From CATOSP01 sp965216155 (GTDB lineage Bacteria > Chloroflexota > Dehalococcoidia > Lucifugimonadales > UBA3495): a stretch of 64,000 nucleotides of DNA. Location of the stretch: NCBI GenBank assembly GCA_965216155.1, contig CBDCFD010000005.1, positions 744,001 through 808,000 on the forward strand, read 5' to 3'. Positions 1 through 8,456 of the stretch are shown one piece after another (position 1 is the first letter of the stretch; every line of letters begins with the position of its first letter). The notes beneath the pieces are model-generated. The model ran no database searches. It had not been told where the DNA came from and worked only from the letters and a program-made list of their open reading frames with translations. The position numbers were made by a program, and so were the translations under genes.

Positions 1-662
1 GCATGGCGACTCTGCCGGTGCAGGACGTAGACGCCTCCATCGAAGAGCTGGAACGTGCGGTTACCCGGTTGGGCTTGAAGGGGGCCGAGCTGGACGCGGT
101 GGTCAACACGGAGAACTGGGACGAGCCGCGGTTTCTTCCCCTCTTCAAGGCCGCCGAGTCTCTGGGGGCGCTGCTCTTCTTCCACCCGCAGCCCCAGGAC
201 AACATCGTGGCCCTGGAGCGGACTCGAAGGTATTCGATGCCGAACAGCATAGGAGTTCCACTGGAAGACGCCATGGTCGTGGCGACACTGATCTTTGGCG
301 GCATTCTGGAAGAGTGTCCCAACCTGAAGGCCTGCATCGCCCACGGCGGCGGCCCGGCTTGCTTTGGCATGGGCCGGTTGGACCACGGCTGGATGGTGCG
401 CTCCGAGGCACGGGTCAACATCACGAGGCCGCCCAGTTCATACCAGAAGCAGCTTTACTACGATTTCCTGACCAGCAGCGAGCCCGCGCTGCGGTTCCTC
501 ATCGACTCCGTCGGAGCGGACCGGGTCGTCATCGGCAGCGATTGGCCCTTCGTCGAATGGGACCCGTCGCCCGGCGGGTGGCTGGAGGGATTGCAGAGCC
601 TCTCCCAGGATGAGAAGGAGAAGATCGCCCACCGCAACCTGGAGCAGTTATTGGGGATTTAG
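1..662 (+). CDS. Amidohydrolase-2 family metal-dependent hydrolase, 5' partial
   Basis: C-terminal part (about 220 residues) of a TIM-barrel amidohydrolase of the ACMSD-like amidohydrolase-2 family, which hydrolyses or decarboxylates small organic acids in the cytoplasm. Visible family marks are the AHGGG loop (residues about 113-117), the GSDWPF motif near residue 178 with the metal-binding Asp, and the closing NLEQLLGI helix. The frame is open to the window edge. The first Met lies in MATLPVQD, a motif internal to these proteins, so the true start is upstream of the window. The substrate cannot be told. Confidence 0.85.
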   Translation, partial: MATLPVQDVDASIEELERAVTRLGLKGAELDAVVNTENWDEPRFLPLFKAAESLGALLFFHPQPQDNIVALERTRRYSMPNSIGVPLEDAMVVATLIFGGILEECPNLKACIAHGGGPACFGMGRLDHGWMVRSEARVNITRPPSSYQKQLYYDFLTSSEPALRFLIDSVGADRVVIGSDWPFVEWDPSPGGWLEGLQSLSQDEKEKIAHRNLEQLLGI

Positions 663-728
663 CCGGATCCCGTTTGATTTCGGTAGATGCCGGAAGTGAA
701 GCAAATCCTACGGTGAGAAGGTTCATTG

Positions 729-1034
729 ATGTTGCTCTGGATTTTAGCCTCACTGTTCGGGAAACAAGAAAAAAGGAGCGACTGGGAGTGTATTTGGGCC
801 GACAACGGGTACTATGGCCCCGCTAGAGATTTACTCAGAAAAAGCAACAAAGCAAGCAGGCGGGCTAAGCGTAAACTCCGAGCGAACCGCCACCGTTTCC
901 CCGAATACCCTAACTTTTACTATCTGAAAGGCGAGCATTGGTTGTACCGAGTATCCCTTGACCATCCAAACTGCCCACTTGAGCAAGGACAGCATGGAAC
1001 ATGTGTTGAACGAAGGCGACGAAAAGGCAAGTAA
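729..1034 (+). CDS. Hypothetical basic protein
   Basis: Not recognised. About 101 residues, Arg/Lys rich in the middle (residues about 38-55) and at the C-terminus, with a hydrophobic first ten residues and aromatic stretches such as FYYLKGEHWLYRV. An AAGGT stretch precedes the ATG at 729; a TTG at 726 is the alternative start. It precedes the NUDIX gene by 56 bases on the same strand, and both are visibly lower in GC and richer in AAA/GAA codons than their neighbours, which suggests they arrived together. An overlapping minus-strand frame exists but has no recognisable domain. Confidence 0.45.
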   Translation: MLLWILASLFGKQEKRSDWECIWADNGYYGPARDLLRKSNKASRRAKRKLRANRHRFPEYPNFYYLKGEHWLYRVSLDHPNCPLEQGQHGTCVERRRRKGK

Positions 1035-1090
1035 TCTACCAAAGCAAACGGAACCTAAAGCCGAGCCTGAGAGGAACGGGGGAAACGAAT

Positions 1091-1624
1091 ATGTCCAGAC
1101 GTGTTGCCTTTTGCCTCGTTGAGAATGACAAAGGCCATGTATTGCTCGTTCAGCGAGCATACGGTGAACAAAAAGGCAAATGGTCACTACCTGGCGGCTT
1201 TGTGGACCGGGGCGAAAGCAGCCGCCACGCCGCATATCGTGAAACGAAAGAGGAGACTGGGCTAACGGTGGAAATCGTTTCAACTGTAATGATTGGGCGC
1301 ACTCATCCAATCAAGGTTTTCGCCGGTAGGATTGTGGGAGGCAAGCTGAAATTTCAGCGTAAGGAATGTTTGGATGTCCGGTTTCACAACCCGGCAAAAC
1401 TACTGGCATTAGCTTTCGGTGGGGACAAGCGGGCGTTGCGCCTTTGGGCTGAAATGAAGGCTCGACATGCTGAATTTGGCAAACATCCTTTGCCTGGTAG
1501 ATGTCCGCATTGTGAAAGCCCATCGGTTAGATTGCGGTATTGGCCGCACAACAACCCATATCGTTGCAATTCTTGCCGAAAGTCCTTCCAATTCGCTGAT
1601 GATGCCGCCATTATGGGCATCTAG
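1091..1624 (+). CDS. NUDIX hydrolase with C-terminal zinc ribbon
   Basis: NUDIX-fold pyrophosphohydrolase acting on nucleoside-diphosphate-linked substrates. The NUDIX box is complete: GGFVDRGE, then seven residues, then RETKEETGL (about residues 35-58), so Mg2+ binding and catalysis should be intact. After the roughly 130-residue NUDIX domain comes a CPHC...CNSC zinc ribbon (about residues 138-163). NUDIX proteins with ribbons exist (NudC type), but there the ribbon precedes the NUDIX domain. Here it follows and resembles the Cys4 ribbons of IS1/IS1595-type transposition proteins. GGGGA precedes the ATG. Base composition is lower in GC than flanking genes. Substrate unknown. Confidence 0.85.
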   Translation: MSRRVAFCLVENDKGHVLLVQRAYGEQKGKWSLPGGFVDRGESSRHAAYRETKEETGLTVEIVSTVMIGRTHPIKVFAGRIVGGKLKFQRKECLDVRFHNPAKLLALAFGGDKRALRLWAEMKARHAEFGKHPLPGRCPHCESPSVRLRYWPHNNPYRCNSCRKSFQFADDAAIMGI

Positions 1625-1639
1625 CCCAATCTCGAGGAG

Positions 1640-2194
1640 CTAAACGGGCATCAGCGGCTCCGTCGGTTCCTCTGGCGGGTCCAATTCTACCGTGTTGGCG
1701 TTGAGGGCCAGCATGGCGAAGAAGCCGATTAACGTAGTTAGTTCCACCATGCCTTGCGTGCCGAATTGCTCCCATGCCCGTTGGAAGTTTTCCTGCCTAA
1801 CGTGATGGGTGGTCAGGAGTTCCATCCCCAGGTCTATGACCGCTTCTTCGTCAGGCGGCATGGGCGGCAACGGCTGTTTATTCTTCAGCGCGTCCACCAG
1901 TTCATCGCTCAGCCCTTCCCGCCTGCCGGTGGGGGCGTGGACGTTCCAGATGTATTGGCAGTCGGTGGCCCGGGCCACCACGATCATAGCCAACTCCCGT
2001 ATCCGTGCTGGCAGCGTAGATTCGTTGCGCACGTAGTTGAACAGCGGTGCTGCCCGCCGCGAAATCTCCGGGCTGTGCTTGAGCACCGATAATGGGCCGG
2101 TACCGACTCCGCCCGGCGGGGCCGCGACTTCGTCAAATACTTCCCGAAGCTCCTCTTTGATCTGCTCCCTGGTTGGCGGGTCTATGCGTGCCAT
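1640..2194 (-). CDS. Carboxymuconolactone decarboxylase family protein
   Basis: AhpD/CMD-like all-helical protein of 184 residues. The core has RIRELAMIVVARATDCQY followed by IWNVHAP, giving a Cys-x5-His arrangement rather than the redox CxxC of true AhpD, so a peroxidase-reductase role is unlikely. Such proteins commonly sit in aromatic or aliphatic catabolic clusters. The start at 2194 is chosen because GGGAGGGAAAC lies directly before it; an in-frame extension to 2338 has no ribosome binding site and would run into the divergent nitroreductase gene. The 94-base gap to that gene should hold both promoters. Confidence 0.85.
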   Translation of the reverse strand: MARIDPPTREQIKEELREVFDEVAAPPGGVGTGPLSVLKHSPEISRRAAPLFNYVRNESTLPARIRELAMIVVARATDCQYIWNVHAPTGRREGLSDELVDALKNKQPLPPMPPDEEAVIDLGMELLTTHHVRQENFQRAWEQFGTQGMVELTTLIGFFAMLALNANTVELDPPEEPTEPLMPV

Positions 2195-2288
2195 GTTTCC
2201 CTCCCTTCCGGATTGGCCTTGCCGTTGGTATGGCCAAGGTTTACATTGTCCATGCGGTTTGCCGTCAAAGCTACCAGGAGGTCTTGTC

Positions 2289-2810
2289 ATGGAAGTATTC
2301 GAGTGTATTAGGAGAAGGCGAACGGTGCGGGACTTCAAGCCCGACCCGGTGCCCGACGACGTAATTTATAGGATTCTCCAGGCCGCCCGTTGGGCTCCCA
2401 GCTCCAGCAACACCCAACCCTGGCATTTTATCGTAGTCAAGGAGCCCGACACCATCAAAGAGTTGGGGCGCATCTGCACGCAGGGAACGTTCATCGGCCA
2501 GGCCCCGTTGGCAATAGCGATTGTAATGGGCGACACAAGGCGGCCTCAACTCGACGCGGGCCGGGCGTTGCAACAGATGGAGCTCGTGGCGTGGTCCGAG
2601 GGCTTGGGCACCTGCTTCGTGGGCATGAGGGCCGAGGAACAGCAGAAGGAAGTCAAGGGCCTGCTGGGCATCCCCGAGGACATGGACCTCATAACCGTCC
2701 TGCCCTTCGGCTACCGGGTCGAGGGAGCAAGAGGGAGGGGAACCCCGCGCAAGCCAATGTCCGAGATTGTCCACGGGGAGCGTTTCGGGGAGAGCCTGGC
2801 ATTGGAATAG
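2289..2810 (+). CDS. Nitroreductase family protein
   Basis: FMN-dependent nitroreductase-fold oxidoreductase, 173 residues. It starts with the family signature FECIRRRRTVRDFKPDPV (FMN phosphate-binding Arg cluster), followed by ARWAPSSSNTQPWHF (residues about 36-50) and the late GLGTCFVGM segment. The length fits the short single-domain subfamily. AGGAG six bases before the ATG sets the start; the frame extends upstream to 2037 but through the CMD gene. Reducing cofactor and substrate are not predictable. Divergent from the CMD gene and followed by the toxin-antitoxin pair. Confidence 0.9.
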   Translation: MEVFECIRRRRTVRDFKPDPVPDDVIYRILQAARWAPSSSNTQPWHFIVVKEPDTIKELGRICTQGTFIGQAPLAIAIVMGDTRRPQLDAGRALQQMELVAWSEGLGTCFVGMRAEEQQKEVKGLLGIPEDMDLITVLPFGYRVEGARGRGTPRKPMSEIVHGERFGESLALE

Positions 2811-2857
2811 GGGTTGGGGGCAGGCGGAGACAAGTCCCGGCGCCGGAAGGAGGTTAT

Positions 2858-3142
2858 ATGGTGAAACAGTATTGCATCTCGGATGCGGGAGACAACATTG
2901 AAAACATCATTGAGTACGCAGAACGCGAGCCCTGTGTGGAACTGACGCGACAGGGTAAAACCGTTGCGGTGGTGTTGTCTCCCGCCGAGTACAGGCGGTT
3001 GGCGGGGCCCAAGTACCCCGTGTCCCCGGAATCCGGTATCGGGCCTGCTATAGAGAGGTGGATGGCAATGCGTGACCGGGAAGGGATTGACCTGGATGAC
3101 GTGTTCGTCGACATCCGTGACAAGTCCCCGGACGGAAGGTAG
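2858..3142 (+). CDS. Antitoxin, Phd/YefM family
   Basis: 94-residue Phd/YefM-type antitoxin: DNA-binding N-terminal fold followed by a toxin-neutralising tail. Recognisable by VELTRQGKTVAVVLSPAEY (residues about 27-45), the classic Phd segment, followed by an acidic C-terminal region (REGIDLDDVFVDIRD) that would wrap the toxin. A strong GGAAGGAGGT precedes the ATG. The stop codon at 3142 is three bases before the toxin start, so the two are co-translated; such pairs usually autorepress their own promoter. Confidence 0.85.
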   Translation: MVKQYCISDAGDNIENIIEYAEREPCVELTRQGKTVAVVLSPAEYRRLAGPKYPVSPESGIGPAIERWMAMRDREGIDLDDVFVDIRDKSPDGR

Positions 3143-3145
3143 ACT

Positions 3146-3568
3146 TTGACTCTCCGGTACCTGGTGGACGCTAACATTCTGTCAGAACCAACCAAGCGTG
3201 TGCGTGACCCTGAGGTTATCCGTAACCTCAGGCTTTTCCAGTCAGAAATTGCCACCGCCGCCCCTGTATTGCACGAGTTACTGCGGGGTTACTACATGAT
3301 GGCCGATTCCCGACGGAAGCGAGAAGTTGAAGTTTACCTGTTCCAGACGCTCCGCCCGGAGTTACTCGTACTGCCCTACGATGAAGAGGCGGCGGAATGG
3401 CACGCATTAGAACGGGTCAGGTTGGAACGCATTGGCCGCACTCCGCCATTCGCCGATGGACAGATAGCGGCCGTCGCGTTTGTCAACGGGCTAACGCTGG
3501 TTACGGCCAATGTCTCCGATTTCAGTGGTTTCCAGGGTCTCCAAGTCGAAAACTGGAGAACGACCTAA
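3146..3568 (+). CDS. vapC: PIN-domain toxin VapC
   Basis: 140-residue PIN-domain ribonuclease toxin of the VapC/FitB type. The four expected acidic metal ligands are visible: D8 (YLVDANILSE), E44 (VLHELLRG), D104 (FADGQIAA) and D125 (ANVSDF). The start is a TTG at 3146, directly after the antitoxin stop; no other start fits the beginning of strand 1. Family members cleave tRNA or rRNA when released from their antitoxin. The last four bases overlap the convergent VOC gene. Confidence 0.88.
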   Translation: MTLRYLVDANILSEPTKRVRDPEVIRNLRLFQSEIATAAPVLHELLRGYYMMADSRRKREVEVYLFQTLRPELLVLPYDEEAAEWHALERVRLERIGRTPPFADGQIAAVAFVNGLTLVTANVSDFSGFQGLQVENWRTT

Positions 3569-3939
3569 CCCTGTTCCCCCATGTGCTGCACCACGCCGAA
3601 CAGGTTGCCCTCGGGGTCGGTGAACATGCCGACCATTATCCCCGCTCCGGGAACCTCGCTGGCCGGGCCGAGCGCCTTGCATCCCAACTCTTCCGCCTTG
3701 TCCAGGTAGGCTTGCGCGTCGTCCACCTGGGCATAGATGCGGATGCCGGGAGCGTCTTCGGCGCCCATCTGCTGGTAGATGCCCCCGTCAATTCCCAAGT
3801 CTCCGTCCTTGGTCATGGTCAACCCGTAATTCATGGGATTGTTGGCGTCCACGGTCCAACCGAATAGGCTGGCGTAAAAGCTGGTTATCTTCGCGGAGTC
3901 CTGCGCGCTAATCTCGAAGTGCGTCACTGGCTGGGGCAT
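3565..3939 (-). CDS. VOC family (glyoxalase/bleomycin-resistance-like) protein
   Basis: 124-residue vicinal-oxygen-chelate domain made of two beta-alpha-beta3 modules. The first starts THFEISAQDSAKITSFYASLFGW, and the second ends in MVGMFTDPEGNLFGVVQ, with the conserved DPEGN turn. This is the subgroup often annotated as VOC family protein, without assigned substrate. AGGAGGAATT before the ATG marks the start. Its 3' end overlaps the vapC stop by four bases. Confidence 0.85.
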   Translation of the reverse strand: MPQPVTHFEISAQDSAKITSFYASLFGWTVDANNPMNYGLTMTKDGDLGIDGGIYQQMGAEDAPGIRIYAQVDDAQAYLDKAEELGCKALGPASEVPGAGIMVGMFTDPEGNLFGVVQHMGEQG

Positions 3940-4031
3940 AATTCCTCCTTACCTTATCGTGGCTGTATCGACGCATTGATGTTAGCGCGGCCAGTTCTCC
4001 CCATTCAACCCGGAAATGTCATCAGACGGGC

Positions 4032-4880
4032 CTACCGCCCCTTGAATTGCGGCGCTCTTTTTTCCAGAAACGCCTGCCGCGCTTCCCTGGCGTCATCGGA
4101 GCCGTTCAGGATGCCGCCCGCGTTGGAGGTGAGGACCATTGTCGTTTCCAGTGAGTTGTCCAAGGCGGAGCGCATGATCCGCTTGCTGATCCATTGGACC
4201 ATGGGAGGCGTACGCATGATCCGGTCACACAACGCGCGGGTCGTCTCTTCCAATTCTTCCGACGAAACCAGATAGTTCAGCATTCCCCAATCGTAGGCCT
4301 TCTGGGAGTCAAGGTGTCCAGTGTAGGCGAATTCCAGGGCGCGGCCCAGGCCGACCATTTTGGGCAGGTAATAGCTACCGCCGTTTTCGATGATCTGGCC
4401 CAACTGCTGGTAACCGATGAAGCGCGTGTTTTCGCAGCCGAGTCGTATGTCGCAGTGGAGCGCCATGTCCATCCCGGAGCCTACGGCCGGGCCGTTGATC
4501 ATAGCGATGGTGGGCTTCCTGACCTGGGAGATGTCCCGGTGGAGCTTGGTGAACCCATGGAAGAAATGTTCCCTGGATGCGTCCGGTCCCTCGTGCGTAC
4601 CTCGGTTGCCAATAAAGTTCTCCCCTTTGAGGTCATCGGGGGTGTCCCTACGCATGTCCGCACCGGAGCAGAAGCCGCGTCCCACACCGGTGAGTACCAT
4701 CACGCGGACGTTGGGGTCGTCGTCACCGGCCCGCATGTATTCGCCGACCTTGGCCACAGTGCCGTTCTCCTCGGATGAGCCGATCAGGGCGTTCATGCGC
4801 TCGGGGCGGTTGAATTTAATCCACAGGATTCCCGATTCTTCAGGTTCGTAAAGCAGGTAGGGTACTAGATTCGGTGCCAT
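4032..4880 (-). CDS. Enoyl-CoA hydratase/isomerase (crotonase) family protein
   Basis: 282-residue crotonase-superfamily acyl-CoA enzyme. FCSGADMR (about residue 71) and GPAVGSGMDMALHCDIR (about 130-146) build the oxyanion hole and CoA pocket. In the segment matching the catalytic-Glu loop of true hydratases (QPEIL-type) this protein reads FIGYQQLGQIIENGG, so the first catalytic Glu appears to be Gln, while a Glu is present in GRALEFAYTG. The reaction may therefore not be plain hydration. AGAAGGAGAA precedes the ATG. Probably co-transcribed with the CoA transferases upstream on the same strand. Confidence 0.88.
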   Translation of the reverse strand: MAPNLVPYLLYEPEESGILWIKFNRPERMNALIGSSEENGTVAKVGEYMRAGDDDPNVRVMVLTGVGRGFCSGADMRRDTPDDLKGENFIGNRGTHEGPDASREHFFHGFTKLHRDISQVRKPTIAMINGPAVGSGMDMALHCDIRLGCENTRFIGYQQLGQIIENGGSYYLPKMVGLGRALEFAYTGHLDSQKAYDWGMLNYLVSSEELEETTRALCDRIMRTPPMVQWISKRIMRSALDNSLETTMVLTSNAGGILNGSDDAREARQAFLEKRAPQFKGR

Positions 4881-4920
4881 GGCGTTCTCCTTCTTGATTT
4901 TCCGGGCAGTTAAGCCTTGG

Positions 4921-6189
4921 TTAATCTGCGCCTAAGGGTCGTGTGCCGATGATTCCTTGCTCCGATAGCTCCGCTATCTCGGTTTCAGGTATTCCCAGGA
5001 GTTCCCCCAGCACCCAGCCGTTATGCTCGCCCAGACCCGGGGCGGGCGTGGTCTGTCTTCGCGGGCTTCTGGAGAGCTTCCAGGGGGTGGTGACCTGCTT
5101 GTAGCCCCCCGCCTCCGGGTGGTCCACCCAGTCCCAGAACCTTCGGGCTTCCAGGTGTGGGTCGCTAATCACTTCTCCTCCCTTGAGCACCGCGCCCGCG
5201 GGGACACCGTGGGCCTGGAGAATGTGCATCGCCTGGTAGTGGTCTCGTTCGGTGGTCCACTGGGACAAAATCGCGTCTATCTCGCCGTGGCGCTGGCCTC
5301 GGCCTTCGCCGGTAAGAAAGCGCGAGTCCCGGGCTAGTTGAGGGCTATTCACCGCCCGGCACAGCCCCTGCCATTCCTCATCCGAGCCTACCGAAATGGC
5401 TACCCAGTTGTCCTCTCCCAGGCACGGGTATACTCCCTGGGGGTTCCGAGTCCCGTGCCGGTTGCCGGTCAGTCCAGCCACCTTTTGGTTGACTTGGAAG
5501 TCGAGAAACGCTTCCCCTTGCATTCCAACTGTCACCTCCCGCTGGGCCAGGTCCACCAGTCCACCCCTGCCGGTGCGGCGTCGACGCCGAAGAGCGGCCA
5601 TCAGCGCACCCACCCCCAGGATGCCAACGACCGGATCAGGGAACGTCTCGTTGGTCATAAGGGGCGTGCCGTCCATGTAGCCGGTGACGGCGGCCAAGCC
5701 TGCCGTCTGCTCCAGGGTCGAGCCCAGTGAACCGTAGTCCCGCTCGGGCCCGGTCGCCCCCTGACTACTGATCTTCAGGTAGATAAGCTGGGGGTTGACT
5801 TTGGAAACGGCGTCGTAACCGAGGCCCAGCCGGTCCATTACCGAAGCCCGGTAGTTTTCCGCCAGTACGTCGCAGATACCCGCCAGGGCGAGGAACAATT
5901 CTTTGCCCCTTGGCGTGGCCAAGTCGAGTGTGAGGCTCAGCTTGTTGACGTTGCGGTGAACGTGATGCCCGGCCCGGTTCCAGGGTCTCTCGCCCGGCTC
6001 ACCGCCGGGATACACCCGGCCCGCACCAGGCGCGGGCCTCGCCTGTCCGCGGCTTATGTCCATACGGGAGCAGGACTCGACTTTAATCACTTCCGCGCCC
6101 ATGTACCCGAGCATGAAGGTGGTGTAGGGACCCACGGCGACCTGCGTAAGATCGAGGATGCGCAGACCATCCAAAGCTAATCGGGTCAA
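4921..6189 (-). CDS. CaiB/BaiF (family III) CoA transferase
   Basis: 422-residue family III CoA transferase, moving CoA between carboxylic acids. Family signs are LRILDLTQVAVGPYTTFMLG at residues about 9-28, GAEVIKVE, the DVLAENYRAS loop, and GLVDLAQRE (about residue 210), which carries the Asp that forms the acyl-anhydride intermediate. Start is a TTG at 6189 after a G-rich stretch; no better start exists. Together with the next CoA transferase and the crotonase it forms an apparent acyl-CoA degradation operon. The acid substrate is unknown. Confidence 0.9.
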   Translation of the reverse strand: MTRLALDGLRILDLTQVAVGPYTTFMLGYMGAEVIKVESCSRMDISRGQARPAPGAGRVYPGGEPGERPWNRAGHHVHRNVNKLSLTLDLATPRGKELFLALAGICDVLAENYRASVMDRLGLGYDAVSKVNPQLIYLKISSQGATGPERDYGSLGSTLEQTAGLAAVTGYMDGTPLMTNETFPDPVVGILGVGALMAALRRRRRTGRGGLVDLAQREVTVGMQGEAFLDFQVNQKVAGLTGNRHGTRNPQGVYPCLGEDNWVAISVGSDEEWQGLCRAVNSPQLARDSRFLTGEGRGQRHGEIDAILSQWTTERDHYQAMHILQAHGVPAGAVLKGGEVISDPHLEARRFWDWVDHPEAGGYKQVTTPWKLSRSPRRQTTPAPGLGEHNGWVLGELLGIPETEIAELSEQGIIGTRPLGAD

Positions 6190-6252
6190 TAATCCCCCGG
6201 TATTGTGATGCGTTTGCGGTCCAATGGAGTCCTCAATAGGGTTGGAGTACGG

Positions 6253-7443
6253 TCAAATGACGCCCTTTTCCGACAACTCGTGAAGTTGCTCTGGGGTGTA
6301 CCCAAGCCGGGCGATGTAGATGTCGTCGTTGTGCTCTCCCAAGAGAGGAGCCCGCGCGTGCCGCCAAGTCTCCCCTTCCATGCGGAACGCGGGGCCGGGG
6401 TACATAAGCTCACCTGTCGCGGGGTGGTCTATGGACTGGAAGAACTCCCTGTCCGCCAACTGGCTCGACCCTAAGAGGTCTTCTACGGTCGCCACATACC
6501 CCGCGATGCTGCGTAGACCCTGTAGGGTGTGGTAGATATCTTCCTTGGGTCTGCCAGCCGCCCACTCGCCCACAACTGCGAGCAGGGCTTGGGAGTTTTC
6601 CCGCCGCGCCGGGCCTGAGTTGAACCGGGGGTCGTCCACCAATTCGGGAACGCCCAACAGGTCGCATACGCGGGGCCAGGTTTCCTCCTGTACGCCGGTT
6701 TCCAGCCCAGGACTTACCCAGCCGTCCTTGGCGCGAGTCAGGTTGCTTGGCCTCCGCTCCGGATTGCGGCCAAACTGGTAATGAATCGACGTATGAATCT
6801 GGGCCACGGCGGTGGTCTCCATCTCGGATATGTCCACGTGCTGCCCGTAGCCTTCCGTATCGCGGACGTACAGGGCAAGCATGGTGGCGGAGAAAGCCGC
6901 CATTCCGGTGGTGCAAAGGAGGGGGTTGCCGCCGATCTTCAACGGCTCGCGGTCCGGGAGTCCAACTACGCACATGAGAGCCCCTATTGCCTGGGCAATT
7001 ATGTCGGCACCTTTGTAGTCCCGGTAGGGTCCGGACTGGCCGAACGGGGTTATCGAGGTGTAAATCAGCCCGGAATTTATAGCCGATAGAGAGTCGTATC
7101 CCAGTCCGAGGCTCCCCATGTAACCTGGGGGAAAGGACTCGATCAGAATGTCACATCTTTCGGCCAGCCGACGTAGGAGCGGCGGCGCTTCTGGACTGCC
7201 CACGTCAAGGGTTACGCTTTTCTTTGCCGTGTTCAGATAGAGGAACAGACCGCTGCTATTGAGAGTGGATGGGTCTCCCACGGACGGCGGGGCCTTTCTG
7301 GAAACGTCCCCGGCGCCGGGGCGCTCGACTTTGATGACCTCGGCCCCGAGCCCGGCCAACAGCTTGGTGCAGAATGGCCCGGCTATGTCCTCACTCAGGT
7401 CCAGGATTGCGATGTCGCTGAGTACGGTTGTTTCTTCGTTCAT
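6253..7443 (-). CDS. CaiB/BaiF (family III) CoA transferase
   Basis: Second family III CoA transferase of this operon, 396 residues. It shows IAILDLSEDIAGPFCTKLLA, GAEVIKVERPG, DILIESFPPGY and QHVDISEMET (the Asp nucleophile). It is a clear but divergent paralogue of the gene 63 bases downstream, so the two may form a heteromer or serve different acids. The ATG at 7443 is chosen; a GTG three codons upstream is possible. The SDR gene lies only 32 bases upstream on the same strand. Confidence 0.9.
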   Translation of the reverse strand: MNEETTVLSDIAILDLSEDIAGPFCTKLLAGLGAEVIKVERPGAGDVSRKAPPSVGDPSTLNSSGLFLYLNTAKKSVTLDVGSPEAPPLLRRLAERCDILIESFPPGYMGSLGLGYDSLSAINSGLIYTSITPFGQSGPYRDYKGADIIAQAIGALMCVVGLPDREPLKIGGNPLLCTTGMAAFSATMLALYVRDTEGYGQHVDISEMETTAVAQIHTSIHYQFGRNPERRPSNLTRAKDGWVSPGLETGVQEETWPRVCDLLGVPELVDDPRFNSGPARRENSQALLAVVGEWAAGRPKEDIYHTLQGLRSIAGYVATVEDLLGSSQLADREFFQSIDHPATGELMYPGPAFRMEGETWRHARAPLLGEHNDDIYIARLGYTPEQLHELSEKGVI

Positions 7444-7475
7444 GCCTGTCACGATTTCGGGTGGGACCGGCGGAG

Positions 7476-8228
7476 CTATTGGGCGGTCCTTCCGCCGTCG
7501 ATGACCAACTCGGAGCCTGTGACGAAGGATGACTCGTCGCTGGCCAAATATAGGACGCCGTAGGCTATCTCGATCGGTTCGCCGATCCTGCTAAGCGGAA
7601 TTCGGCTGAGCTGATCTGCCCGGCTCTGTTCATCGGCTCTGGCGGCGCTCAACATGGGGGTCTGTACGGGTCCGGGATGGACGGAGTTACAGCGGATGCC
7701 GTCCCTGGCATATTGGACGGCGGTGGCCTTGCTGAATATTCGTACCGCGCCTTTGCTTGCGGCGTAGGCCGCGGAGGTGCCTGGCGAAGGGGCAATGCCC
7801 GCACCGGAGGAGATGTTGATTATCGAGCCGCCGCCCGCCTGCTTCATCGCCGGAATGGTCTCACGGGTGCCCAGAAACACGCCCTTTGAGTTGATGTTCA
7901 TAGTGCGGTCCCATTGCTCTTCGGTGAACTCTTCCAGTCCCCCGGGGATGGAAATCCCGGCATTGTTCACCAGAACGTCCAATTTGCCGAATCGGGCCAC
8001 CGCGGCGACAACGGCGTCTTTCCAGTCGGACTCGCTGGTGACGTCGAGGTGCACGAACAGGCATTCGGCTCCGGTCTCGTTGATCTGGGACTCGGTCTGC
8101 CGGCCTTCCTCCGATAGGACGTCGCCGATTACGACTTTAGCGCCTTCTTGAGCGAAGAGTTTGGCCTCGACCGCGCCCATGCCCCTTGCTCCCCCACTGA
8201 TAAGGGCCACCTTGTTCTCCAGCCGCAT
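7476..8228 (-). CDS. SDR family NAD(P)-dependent oxidoreductase
   Basis: 250-residue classical short-chain dehydrogenase. The Rossmann motif reads ISGGARGMGAVEAKLF; NNAGIS, the catalytic Ser in INISSGAG and YAASKGAV (Tyr and Lys) are all present. It also has the PGPVQTPM loop and ends in the usual FVTGSELVIDGG. A GGAGGCAGGGG sequence precedes the ATG. First gene of the minus-strand operon reaching to 4032, and divergent from the TPP enzyme at 8457, so a promoter should lie in the 228-base gap. Confidence 0.93.
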   Translation of the reverse strand: MRLENKVALISGGARGMGAVEAKLFAQEGAKVVIGDVLSEEGRQTESQINETGAECLFVHLDVTSESDWKDAVVAAVARFGKLDVLVNNAGISIPGGLEEFTEEQWDRTMNINSKGVFLGTRETIPAMKQAGGGSIINISSGAGIAPSPGTSAAYAASKGAVRIFSKATAVQYARDGIRCNSVHPGPVQTPMLSAARADEQSRADQLSRIPLSRIGEPIEIAYGVLYLASDESSFVTGSELVIDGGRTAQ

Positions 8229-8456
8229 CCCCCTGCCTCCAGCTTCTGAGTATGAAACGATTTTAGTGGCCAGACCTGTGGAGTCAAGAGCGAGGGTCTT
8301 CCGGGATAGACTCTCAGCGCCCTCGGCAACGGTCCCGGACTGTGCTTGTCACGGCCTTTACCCTTGCTTACAATGCCTTCCACCGGGAGCGCAGGCTCTT
8401 CCCACGGGCTTGCGGCTGGCTGAATCAACCGTTCACTCCGGAAGGGAGACACGACG

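Noticed and set aside
2037..2288. N-terminal extension of the nitroreductase to 2037
   Set aside because: It would run through the CMD gene and its ribosome binding site; AGGAG before ATG 2289 and the family N-terminus agree with the shorter form.
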